From NCBI GenBank assembly GCA_003184365.1, contig NKYR01000197.1, positions 1 through 50,424 of the forward strand: DNA of 50,424 nucleotides, in the 5' to 3' direction. Origin of the DNA: Evernia prunastri (taxonomy: Eukaryota > Ascomycota > Lecanoromycetes > Lecanorales > Parmeliaceae). Within the stretch, counting starts at the first letter, position 1. Each line of letters opens with the position of its first letter. The notes under the pieces were generated by a model. That model was not told the origin of the DNA. It made no database searches and saw only the letters and a program-made list of their open reading frames with translations. Below are positions 9,684 to 21,336 of the stretch, piece by piece. A program made the translations under genes and the position numbers.

Positions 9684-10358
9684 CTACTGCTCCTTCTGGA
9701 ACTCCTGCGGCTCCGACTCCGCCCTCTCCCTCCCTTTCGTCTCTAAAGCCCCCCAATCCGCTCCAAACGCCCCCCTAAGCTTCCGCCGCCTCTTCTCCCA
9801 CACATCCTCACTGCTCCCCTTCTCCAGCCCCTTCTCCCTCCCAGCACCATCCGCCTCCGCCTTGCCCTCCCCACTCCCATACTTCTCCCTCTCCTTATTC
9901 AACGCCCACGCCCGCACCTTCTCCCTTCTCTGCTCCTCGTTCAGGAACCCCCTGTTCGTCCGCATGCAGAACCAGAAATCCGCCCAGTGCTCGCTGCAGC
10001 CGCGCAGGCTGCCGTACCGGTACACGTTGACGAATTGGCCGCCGAATGACTGGCAGTAGAAGGCGGCGTCGAAGGCGGCGCGGCAGCAGAGGGTGGAGGG
10101 GAGCGTTGTGGTGGGGGTTATGAGGTCGGAGGATGAGGACGTGGGTGATGATGAGGAGGAGGAGGGAGGTTCCTGGGGGGTAGATTGGGATTGGTGAGGG
10201 CTGGATGGCGGTTGAGGGGTTGAGGGTGTTTGGGCGGACTCGAGGAAGGCGCGGAGTTCGGCGTCGGTGGAAGATTCTGATGGCTCGGGCGAGGGAGTGC
10301 TTTCAGAGGGAGTTTGGGCGTTAGATGGATCTTCTTTGGAGGTCCATAACCAACCCAT
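9684..10358 (-). CDS. emi1: Emi1-like twin CX9C protein (DUF3128)
   Basis: A 224-residue protein from the ATG at 10358 (MGWLWTSKEDPS). An upstream in-frame ATG at 10454 adds 32 residues that do not look family-like. Residues 1-90 are a disordered Ser/Pro/Thr linker with Ser runs. The conserved core has two CX9C pairs, C-RAAFDAAFY-C and C-SEHWADFWF-C, around the QFVNVYRYG segment typical of DUF3128. The C-terminal third is a charged helix rich in Arg, Lys and Glu. Yeast EMI1 (early meiotic induction) is needed for IME1 induction and sporulation, and the twin CX9C fold suggests import into the mitochondrial intermembrane space by the Mia40 relay. It shares a ~190-bp divergent intergenic region with YME2. 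The acidic/basic tail is longer than in yeast. Confidence 0.85.
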   Translation of the reverse strand: MGWLWTSKEDPSNAQTPSESTPSPEPSESSTDAELRAFLESAQTPSTPQPPSSPHQSQSTPQEPPSSSSSSPTSSSSDLITPTTTLPSTLCCRAAFDAAFYCQSFGGQFVNVYRYGSLRGCSEHWADFWFCMRTNRGFLNEEQRREKVRAWALNKEREKYGSGEGKAEADGAGREKGLEKGSSEDVWEKRRRKLRGAFGADWGALETKGRERAESEPQEFQKEQ

Positions 10359-10547
10359 TTTCAAGGATTCGGAGGTTGTAGACGGTTGTAGAATTTTGGC
10401 GAATTTAAAGCGCGGTTGAACGCGAATTTCCAGACCTCCCTCGGTATTTTCCAAGAATCAACAAAGCCATGACCTCTTGTGTCCACTCTCTCCAACCTCT
10501 GCCCTACAATGGCCTGGAAACTCTCATCGTGACTAGGAAGATGCTAT

Positions 10548-13476
10548 ATGGTCGGCTGTAGCCCGCATCAGACCGCCACTATGCTGGGGCTCACTCCCTG
10601 GCTTCTTAGCAGGCCACTAGGTCATCGTTCCTCTACACGGACTCTTCCAACGGTCACGAAACCATGGAAGCATGCCTTTATTCCGCATGGGGCTCTCAGA
10701 ACGGTTCGGGGGGGGAGGTACAAGTCTACTGTTGCCGGGGATAATGACTCGGGGCATATTGAGGCCAAGAAGAACGAGGGGATACTCTTTATTGATAGTG
10801 AGTACTCCACGAGCTCTTAGCTTCCTGACCATGACACAGGTATCTCAATCGCTTGAAACGATGGTTGTGGGCTTGCTCTCATGATCATTTCTCGAAAGCT
10901 GGGGTACCTGTTTGTACGATACGGGCTAATACTACACAGATATCTTCCCTCTCAAGCTCAACTTCATCAGATGGCTCCCATTCGTCGACGTCGAGAAATG
11001 GGTGCCACGCATGATGCAACGACTCGGACACCCTGACTTTGTAGCGGCAGATCCTGGAAATATTGCTGAGCGAGCTGTACCGAGCAAGCTGAACATACAC
11101 GTGATAGAGGTCCTGCCGCGCGTTGCAGAAGGTGGTGCGTTCATCAAGTTCTCTCATGCGCCGGAAGAGGAAGTAAAATCGTTGGAGACGAAGGTAAAGG
11201 AATATCTGAAGGACAAACCTATCAAACCGTGGTTCAACCCATTTCAGCGCGTGAGAACGTCTCTTGTTCTGGGCAGACCGTGGGTTGAGGATCTACATCG
11301 TTGGCCAAACACTAGAGTCAAGGTCGAATTTGTACCCACGTTACCCGGGCAGTCCGCTGAGGAGCTATCTCAAGAGACGCTGTACTCTTTGTTCCGAAGA
11401 TATGGAAAATTGGCAGATATTAAATCTCAGCCTACAGACTCGAAAGACCTCCCCAAATTCACCCACCTCACGTTCAGCAAGGTGGGACATGCGATCATGG
11501 CCAAGAATTGCATGCATGGATTCGTCGTGCCTGCCAGCGAGGGAGGAGGCAATCAGGGAACAATGCTGAAGATAGTATACGAACAGAAACGAAAAGCGCA
11601 TTGGATGTGGGACTGGCTTGTGAACCATCCAAGATTCGTCATTCCTGCTTTACTGGCATTCGTGGGTACAGTGACCGTCGCGGTTTTTGATCCAATCCGG
11701 ACATTCTTTATCAAGGCACACATTACGCGCACGTTTCACATCAAAGACAACAGGATATACAAATGGCTTAGTTCTCAAGCATCCAAAGCTACTGACGTTC
11801 TCAGTCTTAAACGTCACCGAACCGAGGATGCAGGCCTGACTGCTATATGGGAGGACCGCAAAGACGACATTGAGCAGATTCAGACGTGGCTCATGGAGAG
11901 TGCAGATACTTTTATTGTTATACAAGGTCCCAGAGGCTCGGGCAAGAAAGAGCTCGTACTGGACCAGGCACTAAAAGGCCGCAAGAACACCTTGCTCATT
12001 GACTGCAAGCCCATTCAGGAAGCCAGAGGCGACGGTAGCACCATCAGCGCGGCCGCTCTCGAGGTTGGATACAGGCCAATCTTCTCCTGGACGAATAGCA
12101 TCAGCAGCTTACTGGACCTAGCAGCCCAGGGTACGATTGGTACAAAGACAGGATTCTCAGAGACTCTTGACGCACAGTTAGCGAAGATATGGCAAAATAC
12201 GGCAAACGCGCTCAAACAGGTTGCGTTGGAAGACCGCTCCAAGGATGACAAGGATTGCGATCTCGATGACGATGCCTATCTTGAAGCGCATCCTGAGAAA
12301 CGACCCGTGGTAGTCCTTGACAATTTCTTGCATAAAAGCCAAGAGAATAGTATCGTGTACGACAAGATCTCAGAATGGGCCGCTGGACTTACCACCGCCA
12401 ACATAGCACATGTTGTGTTCCTCACCAACGACGTATCATTCTCCAAATCACTCAGCAAAGCATTGCCCGATCGAGTTTTCCGTCAAATTGCCCTAGGCGA
12501 CTGTTCTCCAGAAGTTTCTAAGCGCTTCGTCGTCAACCACTTGGATGCTGATGCTGATGAAGGGGGCGGCCCGGAAAAGAGACCAAAACCTTCGGAACTG
12601 CGCGAGGATTTGGTAGAAGTATGCGCAGTCTTTAGTGCTCATAGCCCAATTTCTGCTGACAAGATACGCAGCTTGACGACTGTATCTCAACCTTGGGTGG
12701 TCGCTTGACCGATCTCGAGTTCCTTGCCCGACGAATCAAGACTGGTGAAACGCCTAAAAGTAGGTGTTTCTTCAGTCGCGGTCCTATAATTTGCTCATTC
12801 CTGCTCATTCCTGCTCATTCTTACTCATTCCTTCTCATCTTGTATGGCACCCATCCCAATTGCTACGCTAATGCTCCGCGTAGAAGCAATCCGTGAGATC
12901 ACAGAGCAGTCTGCTTCGGAGATCCTAAAGATGTATATATTGGACAGTGGCCCTCGAAAATGGACACCTGAACAGGCTTGGCTAATTGTCAAATCACTTG
13001 CGTCTACGGACTGCCTACGCTACAACGAACTTTTGCTCTCAGACATTTTCAAATCCGGAGGCGAAGCTACGCTTCAGGCCCTTGAGCAGGCCGAGCTGAT
13101 CTCGATTGTGTCTTCGAATGGGCGGCCAACGAGCATAAAACCTGGCAAACCTGTGTACGCGGCGGCCTTCAGACAGTTGACCGAAGATCATGTCCTTAAA
13201 GCAAGGCTTGATTTAGCTATACTTACTCAACTGATCAAAGTGGAAACAGCAGGTATCGATAAGTATGAAGCCGAACTTAACCTACTCGGCAATCTGCCAG
13301 GGCAGCCGAAAGAAGTTCGCGGAAGGGTTCGGTGGTTGCTTGGGAAATTATGGTAACGTTGTCATTGTATAATCGGGATTTGCAACTAATGTGCACACAG
13401 GACTGGGCAAGAGAAGGTCGAAAGGTATGAAAGGGAGAGCGGAGGACTCAAGAAAATTCTGCAGCAGGAGTTTTAA
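10548..13476 (+). CDS. yme2: Yme2/RNA12 mitochondrial escape protein
   Basis: Five exons: 10548-10797, 10940-12618, 12672-12759, 12884-13352, 13401-13476; 2562 nt, 853 residues (yeast Yme2 is 850). The N-terminus is Arg-rich without acids until ~residue 53, fitting a mitochondrial presequence; an alternative ATG at 10581 would start at MLGLTPWLLSRPLG. The order is presequence, ILFIDNIFPLKLNFIRWLPF, an RRM-like domain (~220-285, LFRRYGKLADIKSQ), one membrane helix (~315-335, FVIPALLAFVGTVTVAVF), then an AAA-like region with P-loop IQGPRGSGKK (~415) and Walker B-like RPVVVLDNF. Yeast Yme2 is an inner-membrane protein affecting mtDNA maintenance, nucleoid distribution and escape of mtDNA to the nucleus. 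The third intron (12760-12883) is longer and carries a 10-bp tandem repeat. Confidence 0.93.
12793..12840. repeat. 10-bp tandem repeat inside YME2 intron 3
   Basis: About 4.6 copies of GCTCATTCCT, drifting slightly in the third and fourth copies. It accounts for this intron being 124 nt where most neighbours are ~50 nt. It does not overlap the donor, branch (CTAAT) or acceptor. Confidence 0.8.
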
Positions 13477-16400
13477 CGGCATATGATCATCAGGTGAGGC
13501 GTTTTCATGGTCGTTCAAGATACCATTCTGCTCAATCTTCGGACATACTGCCCTTGGTGCAAATCGGTTTCTTGTTTGTATATTTATGCTTCTTCAGTAC
13601 ATATCGACTTTCCCAACTGCGATGCGTCGTAAGTTTCATCAGGCGTCTTTATTTCTGCTCCTCTGCATTCTCTTCCCTTGGGCCTGCTATCTTCTCTCAC
13701 ATTCTGATTCCTTATTGTGTTATGCATGCGTTGGTAAATGGATTCCTCTTTGCTCCCATCTCAAGACTGTCATAGCAAGGAATTGGAAGTGGCCTTCGTG
13801 TCTTGAACCTCTCGAGGGTGACCATGGATCAGTTGGCTCAATCGACGAGAAAGGACTCCAGAAGACTGGTCTGTGAGGCGATGCCAACTTCTCCTCCGTG
13901 ACCGCTCTGGACAAGGGATGTTTTCGGCCTTCCTCAGCAGTGGAACATGGATTCCGTCATCGAAAGATGGATGCCCACGGTAGCCTTCTGGACAGTGGTG
14001 CTCGACCACTAAAGTCGTCGAAGCTCGGCTTCGCGAAGAGGTCAAAAACACAGCTCTCTGCCTCGTGTGTGGGGCCCAGATGTGCTGGTTGGGAAGAACA
14101 ACGAATAGGGTACAATTTTCGTCCCCAGGACTGGATGTCGGTCTCATTGAAGATGGTCTCTCGTGGCTGCTGTTTTCGAATATGGGCTCGATAGGAGAAT
14201 AACGCAGGATTGCGCCTACTGCGGTCATCCTTGGCTTCGCTGGTCGTCGTTCTTACACGATAGGGAGCACGAGTCGCCAAAGTTCTGCTGCGAGATTAAA
14301 GCATGAGATACGGCCCTGACATTCAAGAATGAAATAAATCGCTCCATTTTGGCCTCCGGAAAATGACGGTGTTGGTGACGGCGATCTGCTCTCGAAGTCG
14401 GTCCTCGGCGAGTTTCGGCAAAGTTCCTAAAATAGCTAGGTTGCATCGTTAAGCGAAGGAAGTTCCTACAAATCCTTTCCCGAAGATGCAACACGGATGC
14501 AGTCAGCCTGCAACATGCAGGGAAATGTCCGATCGTCAAACCATCAAACCATCGTGCTGAGTCCACATGGCAATCCTGTCGCAGAAATTGCTGCTCCTCA
14601 GATTTCGGATCTCGCATTTCGGATTTTTACTACGTCCGGCTTTTGCCGAGGTCACATGGATGAACAAGAATTTTGCCGTGCCTCTTCCACCAGACCCCAA
14701 CACGATGGTTTTTGTGCCTCATTCCTATCAGCTAGAAGTGGAAGGCACAGCATGCTTTACCTGCCGTGATCACTTGTTCGTGGAAATTTGATGGTTCGTT
14801 GCTTACTTGCAACACCCTCAGGTTCATCAAATTTTGCTGCTAGGATGCTTCGCACAAATTGTGATGTCCGGAGGGCTCGGCCGGGACGTGGTGGGAGTGC
14901 ATAGGCAGCAGTATTATTGCACGGCCTGAATGTGATCGACTCGAGGTCTTGGGGCGAGTCGCTCACCTGTCCGAAGAATGCCGTTGAAGCTCGACGCAGA
15001 CGAGCCGTTCTAGTATACCCAAGAGGCTACGAGGTGAAGATCCAGCATTATGGCCAGAGGTGGCAAATGGTGGCGAGGTCGGAAAGATCAAGGTCTACGA
15101 AGGCGCCATTGCATCACGAGCTTGACGACCTGGCTTCCTTTCTTCGATACCTTAGGATTGTCTTAGCAGAGGAGGTCACGAATAGGCAATATTGACACGC
15201 ACTGACAAACTACTCACCGTGAAGAGAATTGACCCACAGCTGTTGTTTCAACAAGGATGCCAAACTACCAGAGTGGCCGATTCAACAGTGCCTGAACGCA
15301 GACTTTGACTTGCGATCTCCATCGCCATGAACTGCTGACATGGTGGGAGCGGGAACAGCTTTGCTTTACCTTGCTTTTTTCTCCATGGGGGGACTATGCA
15401 CCGCGGACTGGGTCGACGGCTCATCGAAGGGAATGTCGGCACTGAGCTTGGTATGAGGATCCATTAGAACTGATTTTGTGTGCATGATGAAGTACGGCAC
15501 GAATACCAAAGAGTGTCTGTACGGGAATGTACTCGTGCCAGGAATCACCAGATTGCTGCAGTGTGGTCTCTTCCTGCTTAGGACAGATGTCGCTTAACTG
15601 ATTTGCTCTTGGCCTCTCAGCAGCCAAAGCCTTCATCACTCCAAATCATGACACATGAAATGAAAGATAGAAGCGGGGAAGATCCACGGATTCCGTATAC
15701 GAGTATGGAAGCGGCTCGAGAAGGACGGAAAGGTATTCCACGGTACCAAAAGCCCTCAAATGTGGGAATCTCCTGCTCGAATCGCCACCTCGTTGCATGT
15801 ATCTTGAAGGCAGCTCGCGGGACCGCGAGGTCAGCGCTATGGCCCAGAGTGGAAGAATCATGCGAACTCATCTTGCTCCTGCAGTATTACCCAGTAGAGT
15901 TGAATCGGATAGCGGGACGGATAGCCTTATAGGCATCAGCACCAGCCGTTGCATCTCTTAGCTCGATGCGCCCTTAAATTGGTTTCTCCCCGATTGGACA
16001 CTATCAAGCGAGGGCTTCCCTAATTCGAACATTCGGACTTATTCATATAGGAGATAAGACCAGGACATGCTGGCTGACTCCCACACTAGACGACGTTGAT
16101 CTACACAAACGTGCACGGTACGCTCGAACTTTTCACCCAGATAGCAGCTCTGAAATTTCATCACGCGCCAAATCTGGGTCGAGAAGGGGGCGAATTCGGC
16201 AATATGATTGTGGGTAAGACTGTTGACTGTGCCTACAGTGGTGGTGCTAGGCCTAGTTGTGGAGGCCTTGGCAGGAATTAAGGATTTGGGGACTGCCTCG
16301 GGTCTGCCATGTGGGAAGACACCGTTGAACAATTCCTGCATTTGGGGATATTTCGCGTGCAGCATTATTGCGCGCAGTGCAGAACGAACCTCAAGCCGAA

Positions 16401-17438
16401 CCTCAAGCAAACTCGTCAGGCGACTTGGAATGCGCATCTGGGGGGGTCTTTGAGGAGGCGCTGGCGTTTGTGGCGGCTTCGACCCTTGCAAATCTTACCA
16501 CTATTTATGCTGGCTTCCACTTTCGCCTAATCTACGGACAGTAACTCTGAAGTCTGCGCGGGTGACGGAGGAGTGGCGAGAACCAACATCACGGCCGGCC
16601 CTTTTGACACATAGCATGCCTGCAGCGTAAGTAACACCTCCGTAAGTAATCATGGGAAACATTCCGGATCGGCAGCATAAAAAGGAAATATTGACTTTTG
16701 GACTTGAACAGGAATGGAGCAGTAGAGACTTCAAGGATGTGGTCCATGAATCTTTTCAGGACTCACAAAAGATGAACGCTACTAAGATCATACTACCGTT
16801 TCAAGTGGCGGGTTAGATTCGTATCTTGTGTAAAGATGAACAGTCTGACGATGTTTGAAACAGCATTTCTGAGTGACGATCAAAGTTTACAGCAAGACTC
16901 TAACTATAGCGCACAAGGATAAGAGTCGAAGTTGAAATACTGGGGGCAGAAAAGGGTCCGCTCGGAAGCGTATGTTATTCCACTTTACGATAGTCGTCAA
17001 ACTTAAAAAGCGCCATACAGTAAGGTACGACCCGTTCATCACAAGGTCTATACAATATTATTACGGGCCGGAAACGTTGGTGGTGCAACGTTGGGAAAAC
17101 CCACACTAGCCACAGTCAGTTCGCAGGAAGCAGGAGCATTCGCGGGAGTCCGTGTGTTGGGTACTTATTAAATCACTGACGGTGGAGGGGAAGAGCGCAG
17201 CAAAAAGGATGAAACCTGGAGTGGTGGCATCCAATCAATTTGTGCGCAAAGGGTTCTCGATCTAGGTTCTGAGGCACATGCACCATGCACCACGCACAAG
17301 ATCTGTGGGTGGCGGAGATGATGCAGGCCGTGCAGCATGACTGCATGAATGCATTGCATATGCCTCGTGGTTGCAGGGATTAGTGAATGTTACCGTACTA
17401 CCTTTTGCTGCAAGGTACGAACAAACGCCACAGATATA

Positions 17439-17494
17439 GTAGAGTAAAGTAGAGTAGAGTAAGGTAAGGTAAGTAAAGTAAGGTAAGATAAGGT
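17439..17494. repeat. degenerate 5-bp tandem repeat (GTAAG/GTAGA)
   Basis: About eleven units of AGTAG/AAGGT-type pentamers run head to tail, and a related CTACT/CTATT stretch on the same strand lies at ~17,696-17,727. Both are microsatellite-like and lie in the gene-poor region. Confidence 0.7.
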
Positions 17495-17525
17495 CTTGGC
17501 TGGCCTTGGCTTGGCCTATATTTAG

Positions 17526-17552
17526 GTGACCCCTCTCATGTAAGGGGGTCAC
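17526..17552. repeat. short hairpin, 8-bp stem
   Basis: GTGACCCC (17526-17533) pairs with GGGGTCAC (17545-17552) around an 11-nt loop. No T-tract or gene end is adjacent, so it is not a terminator. It may be chance. Confidence 0.5.
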
Positions 17553-19060
17553 TATTTTGATTATGTAGTAAGCCGAGGAATAAAGTACCACCTTGAAGGT
17601 CCCGATCACCCGAAGATTACACTTTAGCGCTTACCTAACCGCCGTTCTTTTTTCATCTCAAGTCTCAACCTCAGCCTGTCACTGTCACTGTTACCTACTT
17701 TCTACTCTATTCTACTCCGCTCTACTCATCCATCCATCCATCAGGTAGCGACCAACATTGCCATCCTCTTCCACCAGTTTCATTCGTTGCTTATCCGACT
17801 CTGAAAGTCTTGGAGCTGACCTCATGACATTAAAAAATCCTCCCATCCATCAGAGTGGCTATGGGAATCCCATCGTATCTCTCTGACCCAACCCAATCGT
17901 TATGCCTTGAATTTTCTGCTTTTTGCTTTCTAAAGCTTGACCGAGGCGGTTTCAGATCGGCCCGTCATGCTCACAACACACCTTCACCTCTATTCAGCAT
18001 AGCAACTTCTTGATGGTTCAACAGCCCCCATCACGGGAGTCTTACTCAGTTAGGTGAGCGGTGAAAAACCGCTGCAAGCCAAGCTAAAGCTGTTGCCTTG
18101 TGATATGTATATTTTTGGGAATAATACGAGAATGTCGCCTGAGAGTGGTTGACAATCATCCTCATGTTCTGACTCTTTGCTCATTCTCCATTTTCCAATA
18201 CACCCCCACTCGTAAGTCATCTGCAGCTCTCACCCGTCTGCAACGATTCCTCGCTGCGGCACCGAATGTTGGCGCTAGCCATTCTTGGTCTGATGAGGCT
18301 CCCGTACTTATCCTGTTGGCATGTGTTCTACCGCAGCATTTACTAGAACCAACCCTTCTCTATGCGCGCGTCAATTGCGTAAAATGCATTTGTATACCTT
18401 TGATGGCTTCGTCTTTCCACTTTGTCGTGTACATTATCTCTATACCGTTCTCAGTACCATAGAAACCTTGGCTGCAGGTCGGACTGGATCTCCGAAAAAT
18501 GGTCAGCACACGGGTAGGGTTTTACTGCATATCAAAGCGCTCGCGAAAATGGAACTAAATATGCAGGAACAAAATCCTGCCGGGAAGCACGAGGCGTGGC
18601 TGAGCCGCACAGCACATGGCAAACCACCATATTTCAGCTACATATTCCATGTGGGATACATTGTTCACATGTGGGATAAATTGAATCCATGGTATTGGCC
18701 CAAGTCCAGTCATCGTCAATATATTCGCCGAAACAAGGTGAGTGTAGCTCTCATACCTCACTTAGCCTGCGATCCTACTCTATAGCGGGTACTCATGGGT
18801 CGAGAGACTCCACGGCCGTGCATCTGGAAGCCTACTGGGCCGTTGTCAGCATGGTCCTCGATACGAAAACGGCTCCGTTATGCTGCACGCGAGCTCGTAA
18901 AGCAAGCTTACTGGATTCGCCTCAAGGTCAGCTCCGTGAGCTCCGGATATCCGACTGCATTTCCAGTGGATATCGAGCCGTGCCATTTTTATCGACGATT
19001 GCGTCCAGACCGACGTCGGAAATTTTCAAAGCTGACTCCCAGAGAACTAAAATATTCGAG

Positions 19061-19069
19061 TATATATAT
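19061..19069 (+). promoter_or_regulatory. TATA-like box upstream of laccase
   Basis: TATATATAT occurs about 290 bp before the laccase ATG, preceded by an AT-poor stretch. It implies a 5' leader of ~260 nt if used. A/C-rich leader sequence (many CAA and ACC triplets) between them is typical of highly expressed fungal transcripts. Confidence 0.4.
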
Positions 19070-19359
19070 GCCTCCACCGTCCGTGGAAAACAATCTTTCA
19101 TACTCCAGCATCAGTCCTTCAGTCTTTCTTCTACTTTCTTTACGGGGAAACACTTTCTTTCAGCGGCAAGCACTACCAACGTCAGATATCAGAGGTGGAA
19201 AGCCTTTCAAACAATACATTCCTTAAAGATACGGAACACCACTCGCATCAACACCACAAAGACAAATACAATCCTGGTCGATAGCAATCTTTAGACACCA
19301 CAGTCTCAAATCAAAACAAAACTTACCACTCCTTATCGGCATCCAGTACATATTCAGAC

Positions 19360-21336
19360 ATGACTGCTTCTGCCGCAGCCGCGGTGGCGAGCATCGTTGC
19401 TCTCAATGCCCTAGTTCCAGCCCTGCCTCAAGCCGTCACCAACGGTCCCTCAGTACTGGGTACTCTCCAAGCTCCAACCTTGTCACTTACCGGTGTGGAT
19501 GGTATCGTCTCCTGGGGAACTCGAGACGTCAACAATACCGATCCCTACACCACAGATTTCAGCAGTGGTAAGTATCATCGTGTCTTCGATCAATTTCCTT
19601 GCATGCTGACAGTCAGTACAGGCCGTCAGGGTCCCACATACAACTTTGATATCGCCCGTGGTTTTAAATCTCCGGATGGCGTGAACCGTAGTGTTCTCCT
19701 CATTAACGGGCAATTTCCGGCCCCGACCATTGAGGCCAACTACGGCGACACAATCACCGTCAACGTCTGTAACAAGATTACAGGCCCCGAAGAAGGCACT
19801 TCGCTACACTGGCATGGACTTTTGCAAAAGGCTACCCCTTGGTACGATGGCGTTCCTGCCGTCGATCAATGCCCTATTGCTCCCGGAACATGCATGACCT
19901 ATGCCTTCATAGCAGATGTTTGGGGCACATCTTGGTACCATTCTCATTACAGCGCTCAGTACGCTGCCGGTCTCGCGGGACCGATGATCATCCACGGTCC
20001 AAGCCAAGTAGCATATGATTATGACCTCGGACCAGTTATGCTTAGCGATTGGTACCATCCGACATACGAGCAGATTGTTGACTCACTATTCGTCCCCGGT
20101 AACACCCGCCCTCCGTCTTCTGATAGCAACTTGATCAATGGCAAAATGAGCTTTGACTGCTCTCAGCTTGTGAACAAGACTCAACAATGCACGTCGAATG
20201 CCGGCCTTTCCAAGTTTCAGTTCCACTCCGGCAAGAAGCACAGACTTAGGCTCATCAACAGCGGCGCTGAAGGTCTTCAACGTTTCACCATTGATGGCCT
20301 TAACATGACGGTCATTGCCAACGATTTTGTGCCGGTCGTGCCATACACTACAAATGTGGTCACTCTTGGTATTGGTCAACGTACCGATGTCATCGTGACA
20401 GCTACTGGTCCGTCCAACTCTGCCATCTGGATGCGCTCCGATCTTAGCCCAACTTGCGCTGTTGCAAGTCATCCTTACGCACTAGCCGCCATCTATTACG
20501 AAAATGCCGATACAACTGCCGTGCCTAAAACGAAGGCGACCCCGTACGATGACAGCAAATGCGGCAATGTATGACCTTACCCCCGTCTTATCAACTGTAT
20601 GACCACTAAACTTTGACAGGACGCCCTCTCGTTGACGACCCCATACCACTCGTTCGGACCAGTCACTAGTAATCCGGCGGTTACTGAAACGCTGACCATC
20701 ACCAACCACTTTAACGGTAGTAATATCGATCTGTTTTACATCAACAACCAGACTTTCCGCGCCAATTATAAGTGGGTCTACCCAGCCCCTGCCGTCTATA
20801 CCACCCGCTAATCCCCGTCTAGCCACCCTATCCTCCCCCTCGCCAACTCAGGCAATTTCTCCTATCCCGACATCTGGGCGGTCCACAACTTCGGCACCAA
20901 TTCTTCAGTCCGCCTTATAGTCTACAACGATTTCGTTGCCTCCCACCCCATGCATCTCCACGGCCACAACTTCAACGTGCTCGCAGAGGGTCAAGGAACG
21001 TGGGACGGTAAAATCACCCACCAGCAAAACACGCAGCGTCGCGACACGCAGCTGGTCCAAGGTACCAACGCAGCCGGCCAGCCCGGGTACATCGTCCTGC
21101 AATACAACACGGACAACCCAGGCACGTGGCCCTTCCATTGCCACATCGCCTGGCACGTGAGCTCGGGCTTGTACATCAACACCATCGAGCAGGACGCTTT
21201 GCTGGAGAAGAGAGTGTTGCCTCCGGTCGTGGCCAACACCTGCAAGGCCTGGGACGCATACACGGCAGGCAATGTCGTGGATGAGATCGACTCGGGAGAG
21301 AAGAGGATGTTCGCGAGAGATTTCTCCATGAAATGA
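19360..21336 (+). CDS. secreted laccase (multicopper oxidase)
   Basis: Four exons: 19360-19567, 19622-20568, 20620-20771, 20823-21336; 1821 nt, 606 residues, normal for ascomycete laccases. An Ala/Leu-rich N-terminus acts as signal peptide. All four copper-binding signatures are intact: HWHG (~132), WYHSHYSAQ (~176), HPMHLHGHNF (~475) and HCHIAWHVSSGL (~541), so the type 1 and trinuclear copper sites should be functional. The enzyme would oxidise phenols (lignin-like compounds, melanin precursors, plant phenolics) with reduction of O2 to water outside the cell. Many N-glycosylation sequons are present. The C-terminus ends in FARDFSMK and lacks the DSGL plug of some ascomycete laccases. The first intron is 54 nt, a multiple of three with no stop, so an unspliced product would stay in frame. 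Confidence 0.93.

Larger units (their letters stand above)
13477..18990. other. gene-poor 5.5-kb region, no confident gene
   Basis: No ORF here starts with ATG, resembles a known family and has a coherent splice structure. Most open frames are short and overlap on both strands. A Cys-containing string of exon-like pieces on the plus strand (~13,990-14,790) and a minus-strand frame at 16,039-16,491, which starts at TTG without an ATG before residue 19, are the most protein-like segments; neither can be assigned. GC content is ordinary and there is no strong C-to-T decay. Simple repeats at 17,439-17,494 and a small hairpin at 17,526-17,552 are the only other structures. Confidence 0.45.

Noticed and set aside
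13990..14200. UBR1-type zinc region suggested by CLVCGAQMC
   Set aside because: Only one short Cys motif matches the idea; the following UBR1 residues are missing and the frame ends quickly. Kept only as a finding without a name.
17430..17730. CRISPR-like or regulated repeat array
   Set aside because: Pentamer microsatellites with no spacers; eukaryotic context.
18689..19294. 201-codon plus-strand ORF before the laccase
   Set aside because: It overlaps the presumed laccase promoter TATA box and leader, has no motif and shows arbitrary composition.
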